Assembly (NCBI GenBank): GCA_946122785.1
Contig: CAMGYJ010000006.1
Coordinates: 49,062,066-49,126,065, forward strand
Direction: 5' to 3'
Source: Linum tenue
Taxonomy: Eukaryota; Streptophyta; Magnoliopsida; Malpighiales; Linaceae
DNA length: 64,000 bases
The translations under genes and the position numbers were made by a program. Position 1 is the first letter of the stretch, and each line of letters opens with the position of its first letter. Positions 1 to 10,927 of this stretch are shown in pieces. Below the pieces are notes generated by a model, which was not told where the DNA came from, searched no databases, and saw only the letters and a list, made by a program, of their open reading frames with translations.

Positions 1-2057
1 GATGAGATATACCAAGTATTTAAGCAACTGGGAATAGACAAGGCACCTGGTCCAGATGGATTCCCAATTGAATTCTTTCTTCTTCACTGGGATCTGATCA
101 AAGCTGATGTTTATGCTATTGTTTCTCAGTTTTATCAGACTGAACATATGCCTCGGAAAATCAACACAACAGTGTTCACTCTTGTTGCTAAGGTGCAGAA
201 TGCTGTGCTTATAAAGGACTTTCGACTTATCTCGTGCTGCAATACATTGTACAAGGGGATAGCTAAAATCTTAGCTAATCGTCTGGCTGCTATTCTCCCT
301 TCCCTGGTGAGTCAATCACAATCTGCTTTTATAAAAGGTAGATCTATAACTGACAATATACTACTTGCTTCTGAGTTGGTAAAGGGTTATCAGTCAAAAA
401 CTATCAGTTCACGGTGTGTGGTAAAAATTGATCTAATGAAGGCTTTCGACTATGTGAATTGGGAGTTTCTGTTTGATGTTTTGACTGCTATGGGTTTAAA
501 AGGGAAATTTATGAACTTGCTTAGAGCTTGTGTCTGCACTCCTATGGTCAGTGTGTCTCTTAATGGTGGCTTATGTGGAATTTTTGGAATGAAAAAAGGG
601 TTGAGGCAGGGTGACCCTTTGTCACCTTACCTGTTTACGGTTGCTATGGAAGTTTTGGATGGGTTAATGAAGAAAGCTGCTCGTGATAGTCAAATTCCTT
701 ACCATCCTCGATGTAAACCCCTAGCCATAACTCATCTTTGTTTCGCTGACGATTTGTTAGTGTTTACAAATGGGTCAATTCGAGGGGTGGCAGGCTTATA
801 CGATTGATGGAAGAGTTTTATAGCTTGTATGGTCTTCGTTGCAATCCTGCAAAATGCCAGTTATTCTGTGCAGGAATCCCAGAGGAGGAAAAGCAAACTA
901 TTTCTGTTTATTCAGGGTTTCCTTTAGGTCAGCTGCCTGTGAAGTACCTAGGTGTTCCTCTAATCACTAGTAAGATATCTAGAAGAGATTGTCGGGTCTT
1001 GGTGGATAAGATAACTCATAGAATTCACAGCTGGAGGGCTAAGCTATTGAGCTTTGCGGGTAGAATTCAACTTATCAGCTCGGTGTTGTCTAGTATTTTA
1101 CAGTATTGGATGAACATATTCTTGCTACCTAAGTTTGTCATTTCTGAAGTTGAGAGAATATGCAACCAGTTTCTTTGGGATGTCACTGATACTAGTTTGA
1201 GAACTAGAGCACTGGTTGCCTGGAAGGTTGCTGCTCGCCCGACGAAGGAAGGTGGTCTGGGGATTAGAAACTTTGTTGTTTGGAATAAAGCTTGTGTGAT
1301 CAGGCATGTGTGGAATGTTCTTATATCCAGTGTCTCTTTATGGGTTGCCTGGGTGCAATGCTACCGCATTAAGCAGAAGTCATTTTGGGATTTGAAAGAG
1401 GGAGCTGCTGGCTCCTGGGTTTGGAAGCGTTTGCTGAAATGTCGATCTGATATTCACCATCTTGTTTCTGTTCAGGGGGGCCTCACTCTTTGGGATGGTG
1501 AACCTATGGCTCGTTATTCTGTGAAAAGGGTGTGGGACCATTAGATTGTCTGATCCCCCTGTGGTCTGGTATGAACTGGTTTGGAGTAAGGAAGTGATTC
1601 CTCGGCATGGTATCATTCTCTGGTTAGCTATCCTGGGCAGATTGAGAACTCAGGAAAAACTGCTTGCCTGGGGAAAACCGGTTTCAGGGTTTTGTGTGTT
1701 TTGTCCAGGGGGATTGAGACCTTTTATCATCTTTTCTATGCTTGCCCCTATATGCAGTCGGTTGTAACCAGTTTTTTGACATCTCTGGCTCCTGTTAGTG
1801 GCCTGAATGCATGGGAGGAGGTGATCGCCTGGTGTGCTAGTAAGTGGAAAGGAAAAGGTTCTGCAGCAGTTGCTTGTCGTGCTGTTTGGAGTCTCGCTAT
1901 TAGTCTTATCTGGCGGGAGCGCTGTGCAAGATTGTATGGGGAGCATTCTATTAAAACCCCAGGTGTTCTTTGCAGAGAAGTTGGAAGAATTTTTAATTGG
2001 CGAGCAGAGATTGACTTTGACCTCCAGAAGAGCCTTAGCATGATCAGGTTGGATTGA
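1..2057 (+). pseudogene. LINE ORF2 fragment: reverse transcriptase plus zf-RVT, frameshifted
   Basis: The frame is open from base 1 to 807 and shows RT landmarks in order: KAPGPDGFP near the start, FRLISCCN, SAFIKGRSITDN, the KIDLMKAFD motif with the first catalytic Asp, GLRQGDPLSPYLF and the catalytic FADDLLVF near 745. The frame shifts by one base near 800 and continues to 1544 with KYLGVPL and the RT thumb. It shifts again near 1540 and 1700, then ends at 2057 after a zf-RVT stretch with paired Cys residues. In life the protein would nick DNA and copy its own RNA into the target. At least three frame breaks make this copy inactive. Family assignment is secure; the exact indel positions are estimates. 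Confidence 0.88.
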
Positions 2058-2190
2058 TTTTAAGTTTTGATTGTATTGTTTCTGATTCTGTGAACCTTTG
2101 TTTTGTTTGAGAGGCACTCGTTGAGCTGCCCGTGCTTAATGAAATTTTTGATTAACCATAAAAAATAATAATAATAATAATAATAATAAT
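1..2190 (+). mobile_element. LINE (L1-type), 3' part, cut by window start
   Basis: The window begins inside the reverse transcriptase ORF of a non-LTR retrotransposon. The RT is followed by a zinc-binding zf-RVT region, a short 3' UTR and a tail of AATAAT-type repeats at about 2159-2190, which is a usual way for some plant LINEs to end. No RNase H domain follows the zf-RVT, unlike the two other LINEs in this window, so it probably belongs to another L1 lineage. The 5' end and left target duplication lie outside the window. Confidence 0.9.
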
Positions 2191-3229
2191 TTAGGCAAAT
2201 TTGAGGAATAGTGATTACCTATTTGTGACGAAGCCTTCTATAGCTTTGAAAATCATTATTATTACTGAAAAAGTGAAAAAATTGTGTCATTAATATATGC
2301 TTTTTTCGACCCCCCAAAAAAGTTCGTGGGAATACGTCAAGTTTTTTTTACGAACCTGTTTCATTGGAAATTATATTATTTATGAGGAATATCTTGTTCC
2401 ATCAGAAAAACTCTACATTTTTCGAATATCAATTACTAGTCGTCGCAAATTTGGTAGTAATAAATGTACGTTGCAATGCATCACCGGAATCGTCATAATC
2501 ACCATAGTATTTTTCACGAGAAGTATATATTCGTGGGAGATAATGTTATCATATATAAGTTCTTATGACCAAATCATTGGTCGTTAGAAATAACATGTTA
2601 AGATTACCAATGTTTTAGTAAGCGGTGATAATTTCTGACGAAAAACATAATTCGGTTGGAAATAATGTATAATGTACAAATTTTTTTGCATGTTTGGAGG
2701 AATGAACCATTAACCATGAGTCCATGAGTTTACAGTGATGAGTACACACCAATTGCACTATGTTCTTGTGTGTCAACTTTCATGTTTGTGTTACTAGTTA
2801 CTAATGGAAAACTAAAAAAACTTACATCAAGGTGGATTGAACCAGACACCTTAAATTTACAACATTGATTTAACACCAATTAGACTAACTTATATTTTGT
2901 AATAAATCTACCATTACTATTTAGTAACGTTTAAAAATGGATATCATATTTTTCAATCTTATTATAGCCATAATGGACTGATCGGTTCATTCGGCTAACC
3001 CAAAGCGTCGACTTTCGCACTTTTTCCGTTTTATTCTTATTATTAGAAAAAATTTATCTTATCAAGAATTGAACTTGTGCCTCGAAATGAAAGACAACAT
3101 ACTTCACCGATGCCACCTATAACCAAAAATATTGTTGACTTAATCACGTGGGACTTTTTTTAACTTCATTGATCCATAACTCTATTGACTGAAAATCCAA
3201 ATCAAATACCATTTGTACAATAAATATAG
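2191..3229. other. AT-rich spacer, no gene seen
   Basis: Very AT-rich DNA with no convincing ORF, domain, TIR or LTR. It probably holds old decayed repeats. Confidence 0.6.
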
Positions 3230-3610
3230 TATAGGTACAAAACAATTTTGAACTTGTACCATAAGGTATATGTTCAAGTTCAATTAGACCATTAAGGTAC
3301 ATGTACAAGTTCAATTGAAATTTTACCAAGGTACATGTACAAGTTCAATTTGACCATTAACGTATATGTGCAAGTCCAATTTCACCATTAGCGTACATGG
3401 ACAAGCTCAATTTGACCACTAAGGTATATGAACGAATTCAACTGAACTTTTGCCATAAGGTATACGTATAAGTTCAACTCAATTTGTACAAAAAGGTATA
3501 GGTAAATTTAGTTGAACTTGTACCATAAGGTATATGTACAAGTTCAATTTGACCATTAAAGTATAGGTACAAACTCAATTGAACTTTTACCATAAGATTT
3601 ATGTACAACT
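3230..3610. repeat. Degenerate minisatellite, unit about 35-40 bp
   Basis: About nine imperfect copies of a unit built from GGTAYATGTACAAGTTCAA followed by TTTGACCATTAA or a close variant. Part of it (AATTTGTACAAAAAGGTATA near 3485) closely matches the interior of the TIR element at 37873-38182, so the two share an origin. Confidence 0.8.
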
Positions 3611-4060
3611 TTCATGGTTGTTGCTATGACGTGAATTATATTATTCACTCGACGACTGGGAGTCATGGGGGTCTCGCTGATTGGATTCGTTCTACTGATT
3701 TCTGTTTTTATAGCACCAAGGATGATTTCTGTTCTACTGATTGGATTGGTTCAGGTATAATACTTTCTTACTTATAATAAAATAATACAATGATGCATAC
3801 TTGTAAAATATTATACATAGAAATTTTCCATTCTTTCCTTCGTTTTTCGCCTAACAAAATTTCTCAAATTCTATGAAGGGAAACTCACTAAGGCTCTCTT
3901 TATTTTTTGTTTTGTTTTGTAGACTTTCTTGGGACCACTTTGAAAACTTTTAAAATGTAGGTACCAGTGAAACAACGATTCTTATTCCATTTTGCAACAT
4001 TTAAAACATTTAAGAACTATCAAAAGAAAACTTAAAAGATTCGATGCTTGTGATAATTGA
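3611..4060. other. Spacer, nothing recognised
   Basis: AT-rich sequence with a short duplicated phrase around TCTACTGATT near 3690-3745. No gene or clear element end is seen. Confidence 0.5.
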
Positions 4061-4066
4061 CTGGCC

Positions 4067-4333
4067 TATAAAAGTTCATTTTATAAACCCTAGCAGCAAG
4101 CAGCAGCCATCCCCCTTCATCCTTTCCATTTCCCCTTCCCAAACCTAAAGAACAGACCTCTCTTCTCAACCCTCAAGCGGAAAGCAGCAGGCCGCCTCAT
4201 TCTTTCTAAACTCTCCCCTCTCGTCCTTTCAGCCGCAACAGCAGTGAGCGGCAACGATGACTTGCTGTTTGAATCAAGGCTGGACATGCTATTTGAAGAC
4301 GGCAAGAAGGAAGTGTGTTTGAAATTGGTTTAG
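4067..4333 (+). pseudogene. TATA-like site and coding-like open stretch (possible gene fragment)
   Basis: A TATAAAA at 4067-4073 is followed by a pyrimidine-rich leader and a reading frame with amino-acid usage like a real exon, ending at the stop 4331-4333. The last part reads GNDDLLFESRLDMLFEDGKK. I do not recognise the protein and see no in-frame ATG in the part I translated. The piece could be the first exon of a host gene broken by the repeats that follow, or a captured gene fragment. A chance open frame is also possible. Confidence 0.25.
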
Positions 4334-4529
4334 TAAATAGGCAACCCATTTAATTTTTGACCCATAATGCATTGGTTTATTGTGCCCATGGAAATAAAAT
4401 AGGGAATCACGAAAGTTTGGTATGATTGGTTGCATGTAAGTATAAGTAATTTTGTATATTAGGTGTATCATTAAATGGTAATTGGTTTCATTGGTTAGCA
4501 GTGCTGAAACCAAACCAAACCACTTAAAC

Positions 4530-4632
4530 CAAATAAGCTAAATTGTTTAACCAAACCAAACCAATTATCCAAATTAACCGAATGCTACCGGTTAATATGG
4601 TTACCACGGTAACCAATCCGTTTGAACACCCC
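4530..4632. repeat. Repeat ending in TTTGAACACCCCTA, uninterrupted copy
   Basis: About 100 bp from AAATAAGCTAAATTG to ACACCCCTA. It contains a near-palindrome around GGTTACCACGGTAACC and ends like a MITE terminus (GGGGTGTTCAAACGG on the other strand). A second copy lies at 13183-13234 plus 14287-14351 and is interrupted by a MULE, so this copy acts as the natural empty site. Confidence 0.7.
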
Positions 4633-5458
4633 TACATGGGTTGCTTCATCATGATCGTCTGACAGCCTCCCCATATTTCTGTTGGGTACCCACCTTCAAT
4701 TTGAAAGACAGATACCAGTAACGACTAGTAGAGAAGGACTTCGTCAAAAGATCTGCAATCTGGTCCTCCGACTTCACATACTGCAAGCGCATTGTCCCAT
4801 CTAGCACAAGATCCCGTATATACTGCACAGGAATCTCAATGTGCTTAGTACGATCATGGAACACTGGATTAAGGGGAATTTGGATGGCTCTAGTGGTGTC
4901 AAAAAACCAATCCATCGGTGGGAAATAGGTGACTCTAAAATCTTTCAACAAACGTGAAAGCCATACCAACTCGGAGGCCACTTCACACATGGCTCCATAT
5001 TAAGATTATTCTTTAGACGAATTTGGACTTTATCCTACTTCTTGCAACGCCATTAGATAAATGCACAACCAAACTGGATCTTGTAGAAGAACGCCTAGTG
5101 TCTTAGCATCTGGCAAAGTCTGCATAAGAAAAGCCACGAATAGAGCTAGAACCACTAGCCGGGAAAAATATCCCGACATCTTGAGTACCACGAAGATCAT
5201 GCAGGATTAGATGAACTGCAGCTAGATGATCAACACAATGAGTGGCCAAATAGATAAGACTCCCAACAATGCTCCTATGGGATGAACCATTGGCCGGAGG
5301 AGTACCTGATTCCCGGTGAAGCTTAAGATTACGTTCCATAGGGGTTCGAAAAGGAGTGCACTCATCAAACTGGTGATCATCCAAAAGATCAGAGATATAT
5401 TTACGTTGAAAAAGAAGAATGCCACAATATGTGCGAGTGATCTCAAGCCCAAGGAAGT
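4633..5458 (-). mobile_element. Copia fragment A: end of pol and first bases of 3' LTR
   Basis: Minus-strand piece of the same Copia family as element B (35218-39044). It runs from inside the reverse transcriptase through RNase H into about 30 bp of 3' LTR, and is then cut. Alignment by eye with B is continuous over 37625-38770 once B's 310-bp insertion is removed. The right junction at 5458 joins a forward Copia gag, so this is a rearranged or doubly inserted site. Confidence 0.85.
4649..5458 (-). pseudogene. Copia RT end and RNase H, frame-broken
   Basis: Reading leftward, the frame from 5458 gives the end of Copia RT (GLEITRTYCGILLFQRKYIS, then a GSLIYLA motif and the start of RNase H, SYADFARC). 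A break near 5100-5000 interrupts the RNase H. The frame from 4990 to 4649 gives the rest, with SELVWLSRLLKDF and TKHIEIPVQYIRD, ending in the usual QIADLLTKS tail. The protein would copy element RNA into DNA. It is truncated and frameshifted and cannot be functional. Confidence 0.85.
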
Positions 5459-5459
5459 A

Positions 5460-7117
5460 ATGGCTGATAATGAAGCTCAGGCACCACCTGGGCCTCAGCC
5501 ACCCATACTCGACCCTCTTTCTGATCCGTTCTTTCTCCATGGCTCCGAACAGCCTGGATCTCTTCTTGTCGCTGAAAAGCTCTCTGCTACCAATTACAAT
5601 GATTGGAGCAGAGCAATGTTCAACGCCCTTGCTGCAAAAAACAAGCTTGGGTTTATTAATGGTACCATTCCTGAACCTCCTGCCACAGATCCGCGTCATG
5701 GTGCCTGGGTTCGCAACAATGTCATGATTCTGAGTTGGATCCAGCAGTCTTCCTCTGTCGAGATCCAAAAAACCATTCTGTCTAGCAAGACTGCATTTGA
5801 AGCTTGGAAAAGTCTACAGACTCGCTATGGATCTGGTGATCTAATTCGCATAGCAGAACTTGAAGAAGCACTCTCTTCTCTCCAACAAGGTAACAAATCC
5901 ATTACAGAATACTATGGTCGTGTTATTACCCTCAGGGATGAGCTAGAGAACTACCAACCCTTGTTGCCCTACACATGTACTCCTACCAGTCACCTGGATT
6001 GTGCTGCTATGGCTAAAGTGTTTGAGTACCAAGAAACTAGTTATGTAATCAAGTTTCTTCGCGGTCTCAATGAAAACTTTTCTGGTGTGCGAGCACAAGT
6101 TCTGTTTGGGGAAGATCTGCCCAACATAAACAGGGTTTTTCAACGGATGCTTCAGCATGAAAGGCAGATCCTCAGTTCTCATTTTACCAAACCAATTGCT
6201 GCTGCTCAGACCGATTCATCAGTCTCAGCCATTCAGGGAGCCAACAGACGCCCCAATTCCAAACCCCCTTACTGCACTTTCTGCAATAGAGAAGGTCACA
6301 CAGAGGATATCTGCTTCCAAAAGCATGGCTGGCCCCCTGGTATGACAAGAACTTCTTCTCCGACTACTGGCACACCAGTCATCTGCAATTACTGTAAGAG
6401 AAGGGGTCATACTGAGGAGAAATGTTTCAAGAAAAATGGCTACCCTGCTAATTTTGTTCCAAGGCCACCTACTTCTGTTCCTCCTCGTTCCAGGCCAGCT
6501 GTCAATGCTGCTACCACTCCTGATGATGAAGTGAAGTTAACTCGCTCTGACTATGACAGGCTCATGAGCCTCATGAACTCCAAGAGCATTTCTTCTTCAT
6601 TCTCTGGAGCAACATATCTCTCCAATCAAGGTACTTCTACTACACTGCCTATTCTTAGTGTTTCTTCTCAGAACACTCCTAGGTGGATCCTTGACACAGG
6701 TGCCTCAGACCTTATAGTTTGTTCTTTGGCTTTTCTTAAGGATCCTGTTCCTTTAACCAATGTGTTTATTTCTCTACCTACTGGCCAAAAGATCCAAGCA
6801 ACTCATTCAGGCACAGCTTCTTGCAATGATGAGTTAATCTTGACCAATGCCTTGTTCATTCCCCAGTTCACCTTCAACCTTATCTCTGTCAGCAAATTAA
6901 CATCCACCAATTCTCTTTTCTTAACCTTTCATTCCACAATTTGTCTCATACAGGACCTGCAGAAGACGAGGGTGATTGGTTCTGCTAACCTCAGCAATGG
7001 TCTTTACTATCTAGAAGCCTCCCTATTACCTAAAGTGATGTCTGCTGTCTCTTCCAACCATTTTGATTTGTGGCATTTTAGACTTGGCCATGTTTCCCAC
7101 TCTAAAATTCCCATAAT
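5460..7117 (+). pseudogene. Copia gag-protease-pre-integrase, truncated at 3' end
   Basis: The frame extends upstream into unrelated fragment A, so the natural start is taken as the ATG at 5460, which begins MADNEAQAPPG. From there about 552 residues are open. A gag region (NYNDWSRAMFNAL near residue 45) is followed by two CCHC zinc knuckles, CTFCNREGHTEDIC at about 272-285 and CNYCKRRGHTEEKC at about 308-321. The aspartic protease has WILDTGASD with its catalytic Asp at residue 412, and the pre-integrase motif WHFRLGHVS comes near the end. Gag packages element RNA and the protease cuts the polyprotein. Insertion of an Athila-type LTR at 7118 removes integrase, RT and RNase H. No Copia LTR is visible upstream, so the 5' end is also lost. 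Confidence 0.88.
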
Positions 7118-8490
7118 TGATGACTCGGTATTTGCACATGTTTTCCCCTTTGTTTCTTGATTGTTTGAGCTTGAATTATCGTGTCTTTAGCCTATTTTAC
7201 GCTAGGTTGTGTTCCTTTCTCACATTTCAGGTCCAAGCACATAAAGTGAAGTATAGGCGCAAGTTTCAAGTCAATCAGAGATCAATTGACGATTCGGGAG
7301 AAGAAACTCGGGCATGACCTGAAGAAGAATGGATTTCTACCTCACTTTATGGACAAAGAATCATGCAAGCTTGTTATGAAAAGAAAGAGGACGAGACTAC
7401 GAGCGTCTGGGATCAAACGGCGACTTAATCGGAGGTCAAACGAGCTCAAACGAGATCAACGAAACTTAGGAGTGCATGCTGGAAATTGTGCACGGCCGTG
7501 TGAAATTGTGCACGGCCGTGTGGGTTTCCCAAGGGGTCTGCATGGCCAAAACCTCAATTTGCACGGCCGTGCAAGTAGGGGGTGCGAGTTTCAGCGGGTA
7601 TAAAAGCTGTTTTGCGATTTTTGGAGAGGGAGAGTTGGGTTTTGGATCCCAAACACCCAAGGGACGAACCCTAGAGAGAGAGAGCGACTTGGGAACATTC
7701 TTGGAGCTATTTTGGAGGATTTCTTCGCCATTGGAGCTCGGGAATCAAGCTTGGAGATGGAGATTGAAGATCTAGATCAGATTTCTGCAGTCTCTCTCTT
7801 CTCTATGGAGTAACTTCCCTTCACTTAGGTTTTGAGGAACCCTAGTTCCATGAGTTAGGATCTTTCTTGTATGAAGTTTTGGATGCTTTATTGTTTGATT
7901 ATAATCAATTGAGGCATGATTTATTGAGTCAATTGAATCTTGATCAAATTCTCTTGATTTCTGCTATAACCTATGATAGATAGAATCTGATTAGGTTGTT
8001 AGAGTCCCTTCATTCGATAGTAGGAGATTGGCTATACGAGAGTTAGCCAGTTTACTGCTTTGTACTGGAATCCAATTCCGGTAGTGGAGTTCTGTGTTCA
8101 TAGCCTCAGCTTTCTATCCTGGTGAAGACTAGTCGTCTGCCGGGTAGTTGGACTGAGAGGGCTTGGTCAGCTTAAGAGATTCCAAGCTAATTTAGGATCT
8201 TCCGCAGTTTAATCAACAGTAGATCAACCAAAGGTTATTGCAACTTGGACCTAATTGAGGAGCTAGGGGGAATCATACCTAAGTGAGTTCCCAATTTGTA
8301 ATTAGTAGAGTAGTCAGTAGAGTAGTTTATCAATCAATTCTTAATCTAGTTTGCTAGATAATGAACTGAAGCTGAGTAATAGTAACTCTAGAGACCCGTG
8401 GATTCGATATTTATTACTTGTGCCACTATACTGCAGTCCCTTTCATTGGTTACACTTGGCCATTGTTAGGTGTTGTGTTTTAGCGAGTCA
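7118..8490 (+). repeat. Athila-type LTR, plus orientation
   Basis: A 1373-bp LTR starting TGATGACTCGG and ending GCGAGTCA. It is directly followed by a tRNA-Asp primer binding site, which fixes its right end and shows it is a 5' LTR. Its start resembles the reversed LTR ends at 11050 and 21778. No matching 3' LTR of the same orientation is in the window, so the element is truncated. The 5 bp before it are ATAAT. Confidence 0.85.
7491..7605 (+). promoter_or_regulatory. LTR promoter: three CACGGCCGTG palindromes and TATA box
   Basis: The 10-bp palindrome CACGGCCGTG occurs at 7491-7500, 7511-7520 and 7562-7571, just upstream of TATAAAA at 7599-7605. The arrangement fits a U3 promoter with repeated protein-binding sites. 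The same palindrome recurs in the LTR at 21 kb and in the internal region at 25 kb. Confidence 0.6.
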
Positions 8491-8496
8491 AGTTTT

Positions 8497-8514
8497 TGGC
8501 GCCGTTGCCGGGGA
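8497..8514 (+). other. Primer binding site, tRNA-Asp
   Basis: TGGCGCCGTTGCCGGGGA is the complement of the 3' end of plant tRNA-Asp(GUC). It lies six bases after the LTR. Confidence 0.85.
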
Positions 8515-8626
8515 CTTTCTAGATTATTAGGAAAGGCAGAAGTTTGTTACTTTAGCGTTTTTCTTTTGTTTTCCACCCTTGCTTTTCACTTGGGTGTTTT
8601 TGTTTTTGTTGGTGCAGATCTGAATC

Positions 8627-9457
8627 ATGGATCCTCATGGCTTCTCCAATCATTGGGGGTATCCACCACCATCTGAGTGGTATTACCCCGAGACTCCCTG
8701 TAGCAATCAAGGAGGAGAAGACTATGGATTCGGGTTCCAGTACCAACCCCCTTTCTACGGAGAACAACCAGACCCCTGGGCATATCAAGAACAACCTCAT
8801 TACCAAGAAGAATTTCTCCCACAACCAGAAGGGCCATCGGTGTTGGAGTTACCCATGGCGGCCTTCACGGGCCATTCTGCAGAGCCATGCTACACTCCAC
8901 AGCCAGATCCAAACTATGAATTGAGGCTTCTCATGGAGCAGTTTGCTCGAGACTGTGAGAGATCATGCTCCAGGATGGATCATTGTGTCCAGGCCTATCG
9001 TGAAACAGAGGAGATCCTCCTGAGCCTTAAAAAGAGCGTCGATGATCTTGAGCGATCTTGTGCACAACCTGCTCTAGATCACCCTTATGTTACCATACTA
9101 GAAGAGGAGGAGGAAGAAGAAGGCTACAAGGACATTGTGGAGCACACTGAAGCTGTCACGGAGAGCTCTCGTGATGATCATGATCAGGAATGTCCTATCA
9201 TAGCCGACCACACCTTCCCACATCCCACACCGAGCTTTGAAGAGGCGGGCATGAGTGAGGAGATGCAAGAAGATCTCATGAAAGAAATTGCTTGGCAACT
9301 TGCTCTCCAATCCGTGCTAGAAGAAGAAGAGCAAGAAAATGCTGGGTGGTCCTCCCGTCTCAATTCATCGTATGTATCACCGAATCGTTGCCATTTACTT
9401 TCCCGCCATAGCCGCAGTTCAAATTCTCCAAACCCAGGAACTTCAATCTTAATTTAG
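8627..9457 (+). CDS. Unrecognised ORF after the Athila-type primer binding site
   Basis: The longest ORF gives 276 aa from the ATG at 8627, starting MDPHGFSNHWGYPPP. Its position just after an LTR and primer site is that of gag, but I see no gag, zinc knuckle or protease motif. The N-terminus is rich in Pro, Tyr, Gln and Glu. The middle (about residues 100-150) is Cys-containing and probably helical, with DCERSCSRMDHC and LLSLKKSVDDLERSC. An acidic run of seven Glu follows. The sequence appears to change character near 9343, where another fragment joins, so the last 35 or so codons may be foreign. It could be a gag-like protein of a non-autonomous element. Function unknown. Confidence 0.5.
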   Translation: MDPHGFSNHWGYPPPSEWYYPETPCSNQGGEDYGFGFQYQPPFYGEQPDPWAYQEQPHYQEEFLPQPEGPSVLELPMAAFTGHSAEPCYTPQPDPNYELRLLMEQFARDCERSCSRMDHCVQAYRETEEILLSLKKSVDDLERSCAQPALDHPYVTILEEEEEEEGYKDIVEHTEAVTESSRDDHDQECPIIADHTFPHPTPSFEEAGMSEEMQEDLMKEIAWQLALQSVLEEEEQENAGWSSRLNSSYVSPNRCHLLSRHSRSSNSPNPGTSILI

Positions 9458-9867
9458 GCGTTTTTGATGTTGTGCTCTCTAGGTGAAATTGAATAAGCTG
9501 AGAGTTTCCTAGGGTTGCCTTGAATGATTCTGCAGTTGGTAAATTTCAGAGCAAATTCTACTCTAATTGGATTCGCGGGTCTGGGTTGATTCGGTCCAAT
9601 CCATTCTATGGTAGAGCTTCCCTGAACTCCATGGAATGTGCTGACGTCTTCCCCCGGTGCTGAATCTTCCTGAGTAGCTCCCCCCAATTCTCCCTCTCTC
9701 CAGCTCTATTCCGATGAAGGCTTGTCGGGGCGATGTCGTCGCGATGCTCTTGGTCGTTTATACCCAGTAAGCATAAAACACCGAGTGAAGAGAGTGGACG
9801 AACTGGATCCCTCGTCTTGCTTCCCCTTGGCTCGTCGATGGCTAGCCTCAAGTTGTCGCCGATCTGC
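9344..9867 (-). other. Segment of unclear origin downstream of a reversed Gypsy protease
   Basis: On the minus strand a TATAAA lies near 9762, inside GGGTATAAACGACC, and is followed by leader-like sequence. It may be LTR or UTR of the Gypsy fragment to its right. I could not match it to another copy in the window. Confidence 0.35.
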
Positions 9868-10927
9868 TCAAACCTCCTCTGGTGACAGTGGCTTTAAAAG
9901 AATAGTCTTCCCATTGTGGCAAACACCGCGATCGAACTGCCATGGCCTTCCGAGAAGTAAGTGAGTATCTTGCATTGGTGCGACATCAAATTCAAGCTCG
10001 TCCTTGTACCCTCCGATCTCAAAGCCGATCCTAGCTTGATTTGTTGCACGAACGACACCATAGTCGTTAAAATAGTGCAAGCTGCATGGATCGGGGTTTC
10101 TCGTCGTGTGCAGTCCTACCTTGTCCACTGCCTCTGGACTAACAACGTTGGCACAGCTGCCTCCGTCCATGATCACGGACAAAACCTTTCTGGCGACCAA
10201 ACAGCAAGAATGAAACAAATTATCACTTTGGCTGGTATCGGACTGAACATCCATGGTTAGAACTCGCCGACTAATGGTCATGAGCTTTCCTGGTGCAGGC
10301 TCTGCTTCAATCTTCTCGTCGACGTCACTGTCGTCTGAATTTTGTTCATTGTCGGTGAGATATTGGTCGTCCCTGATGATTAACGTCTTCAGATTGGAAC
10401 ATTGATTTGTGCCCTCTACCATAGCATTTATAGCATTGGATGCCTCCAAAGCGCTCAGCAAGTACTGGATTTGTGTTCCTGGGCACCAATTTGCCAAGTT
10501 CAGGTCGTGTCTGCTAGGAATTAGAGCCGGAACTTGACTCTGCGGCCGCCTAGTTTACCGGTGTGAGGTGAAGGGCTTCCTCCAGGTCGACAAGCGATCA
10601 AAGATCCACTTCCTAACGAATCTTGCGGTTCAATCCATGAAGAAATCGTGCCACTGTCGCTTCTCGATCTTCCCTGACATCAACCCGCATCATCAGCAAT
10701 TCAAGTTCCCGGAAGTACTCCTCCACACTCCTTGACCCTTGTTTAATCCCCTGCAGAGATTCATAGAGTTCGCGCTGGTAATAGGAAGGTACAAACCTAT
10801 CTCGCATAATTCCACGTAGCTCATCCCAGCTCGCGACCGGATTTTGATTATTCCGTCGCCGGCGAAGCTGCAGCTGCTCCCACCACTGCATCTGCTCCCA
10901 CCACTGATCCTTGAGGACAAGAAGCAA
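9868..10927 (-). pseudogene. Gypsy gag and protease fragment (not Athila)
   Basis: Reading leftward, 10927-10613 encodes part of a retrotransposon gag domain, with WDELRGIMRDRFVPSYYQRE and GSRSVEEYFRELELL typical of chromovirus-like Gypsy elements. After a frame break, 10497-9868 encodes a retropepsin-like domain with SVIMDGGSCANVVSP, whose Asp lies in DGGS, and HLLLGRPWQFDR. The zinc knuckle between them is not evident. RT and integrase are missing. The fragment sits between two Athila-type pieces and differs from them in sequence, so it is a separate old insertion. It is not functional. Confidence 0.8.

Noticed and set aside
5316..5459. Upstream extension of the Copia gag ORF
   Set aside because: These codons are the antisense of Copia fragment A and are open by chance. 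The natural ATG is at 5460.
8497..8514. tRNA-Asp gene
   Set aside because: Only the complement of the tRNA 3' end is present, directly after an LTR. It is a primer binding site.
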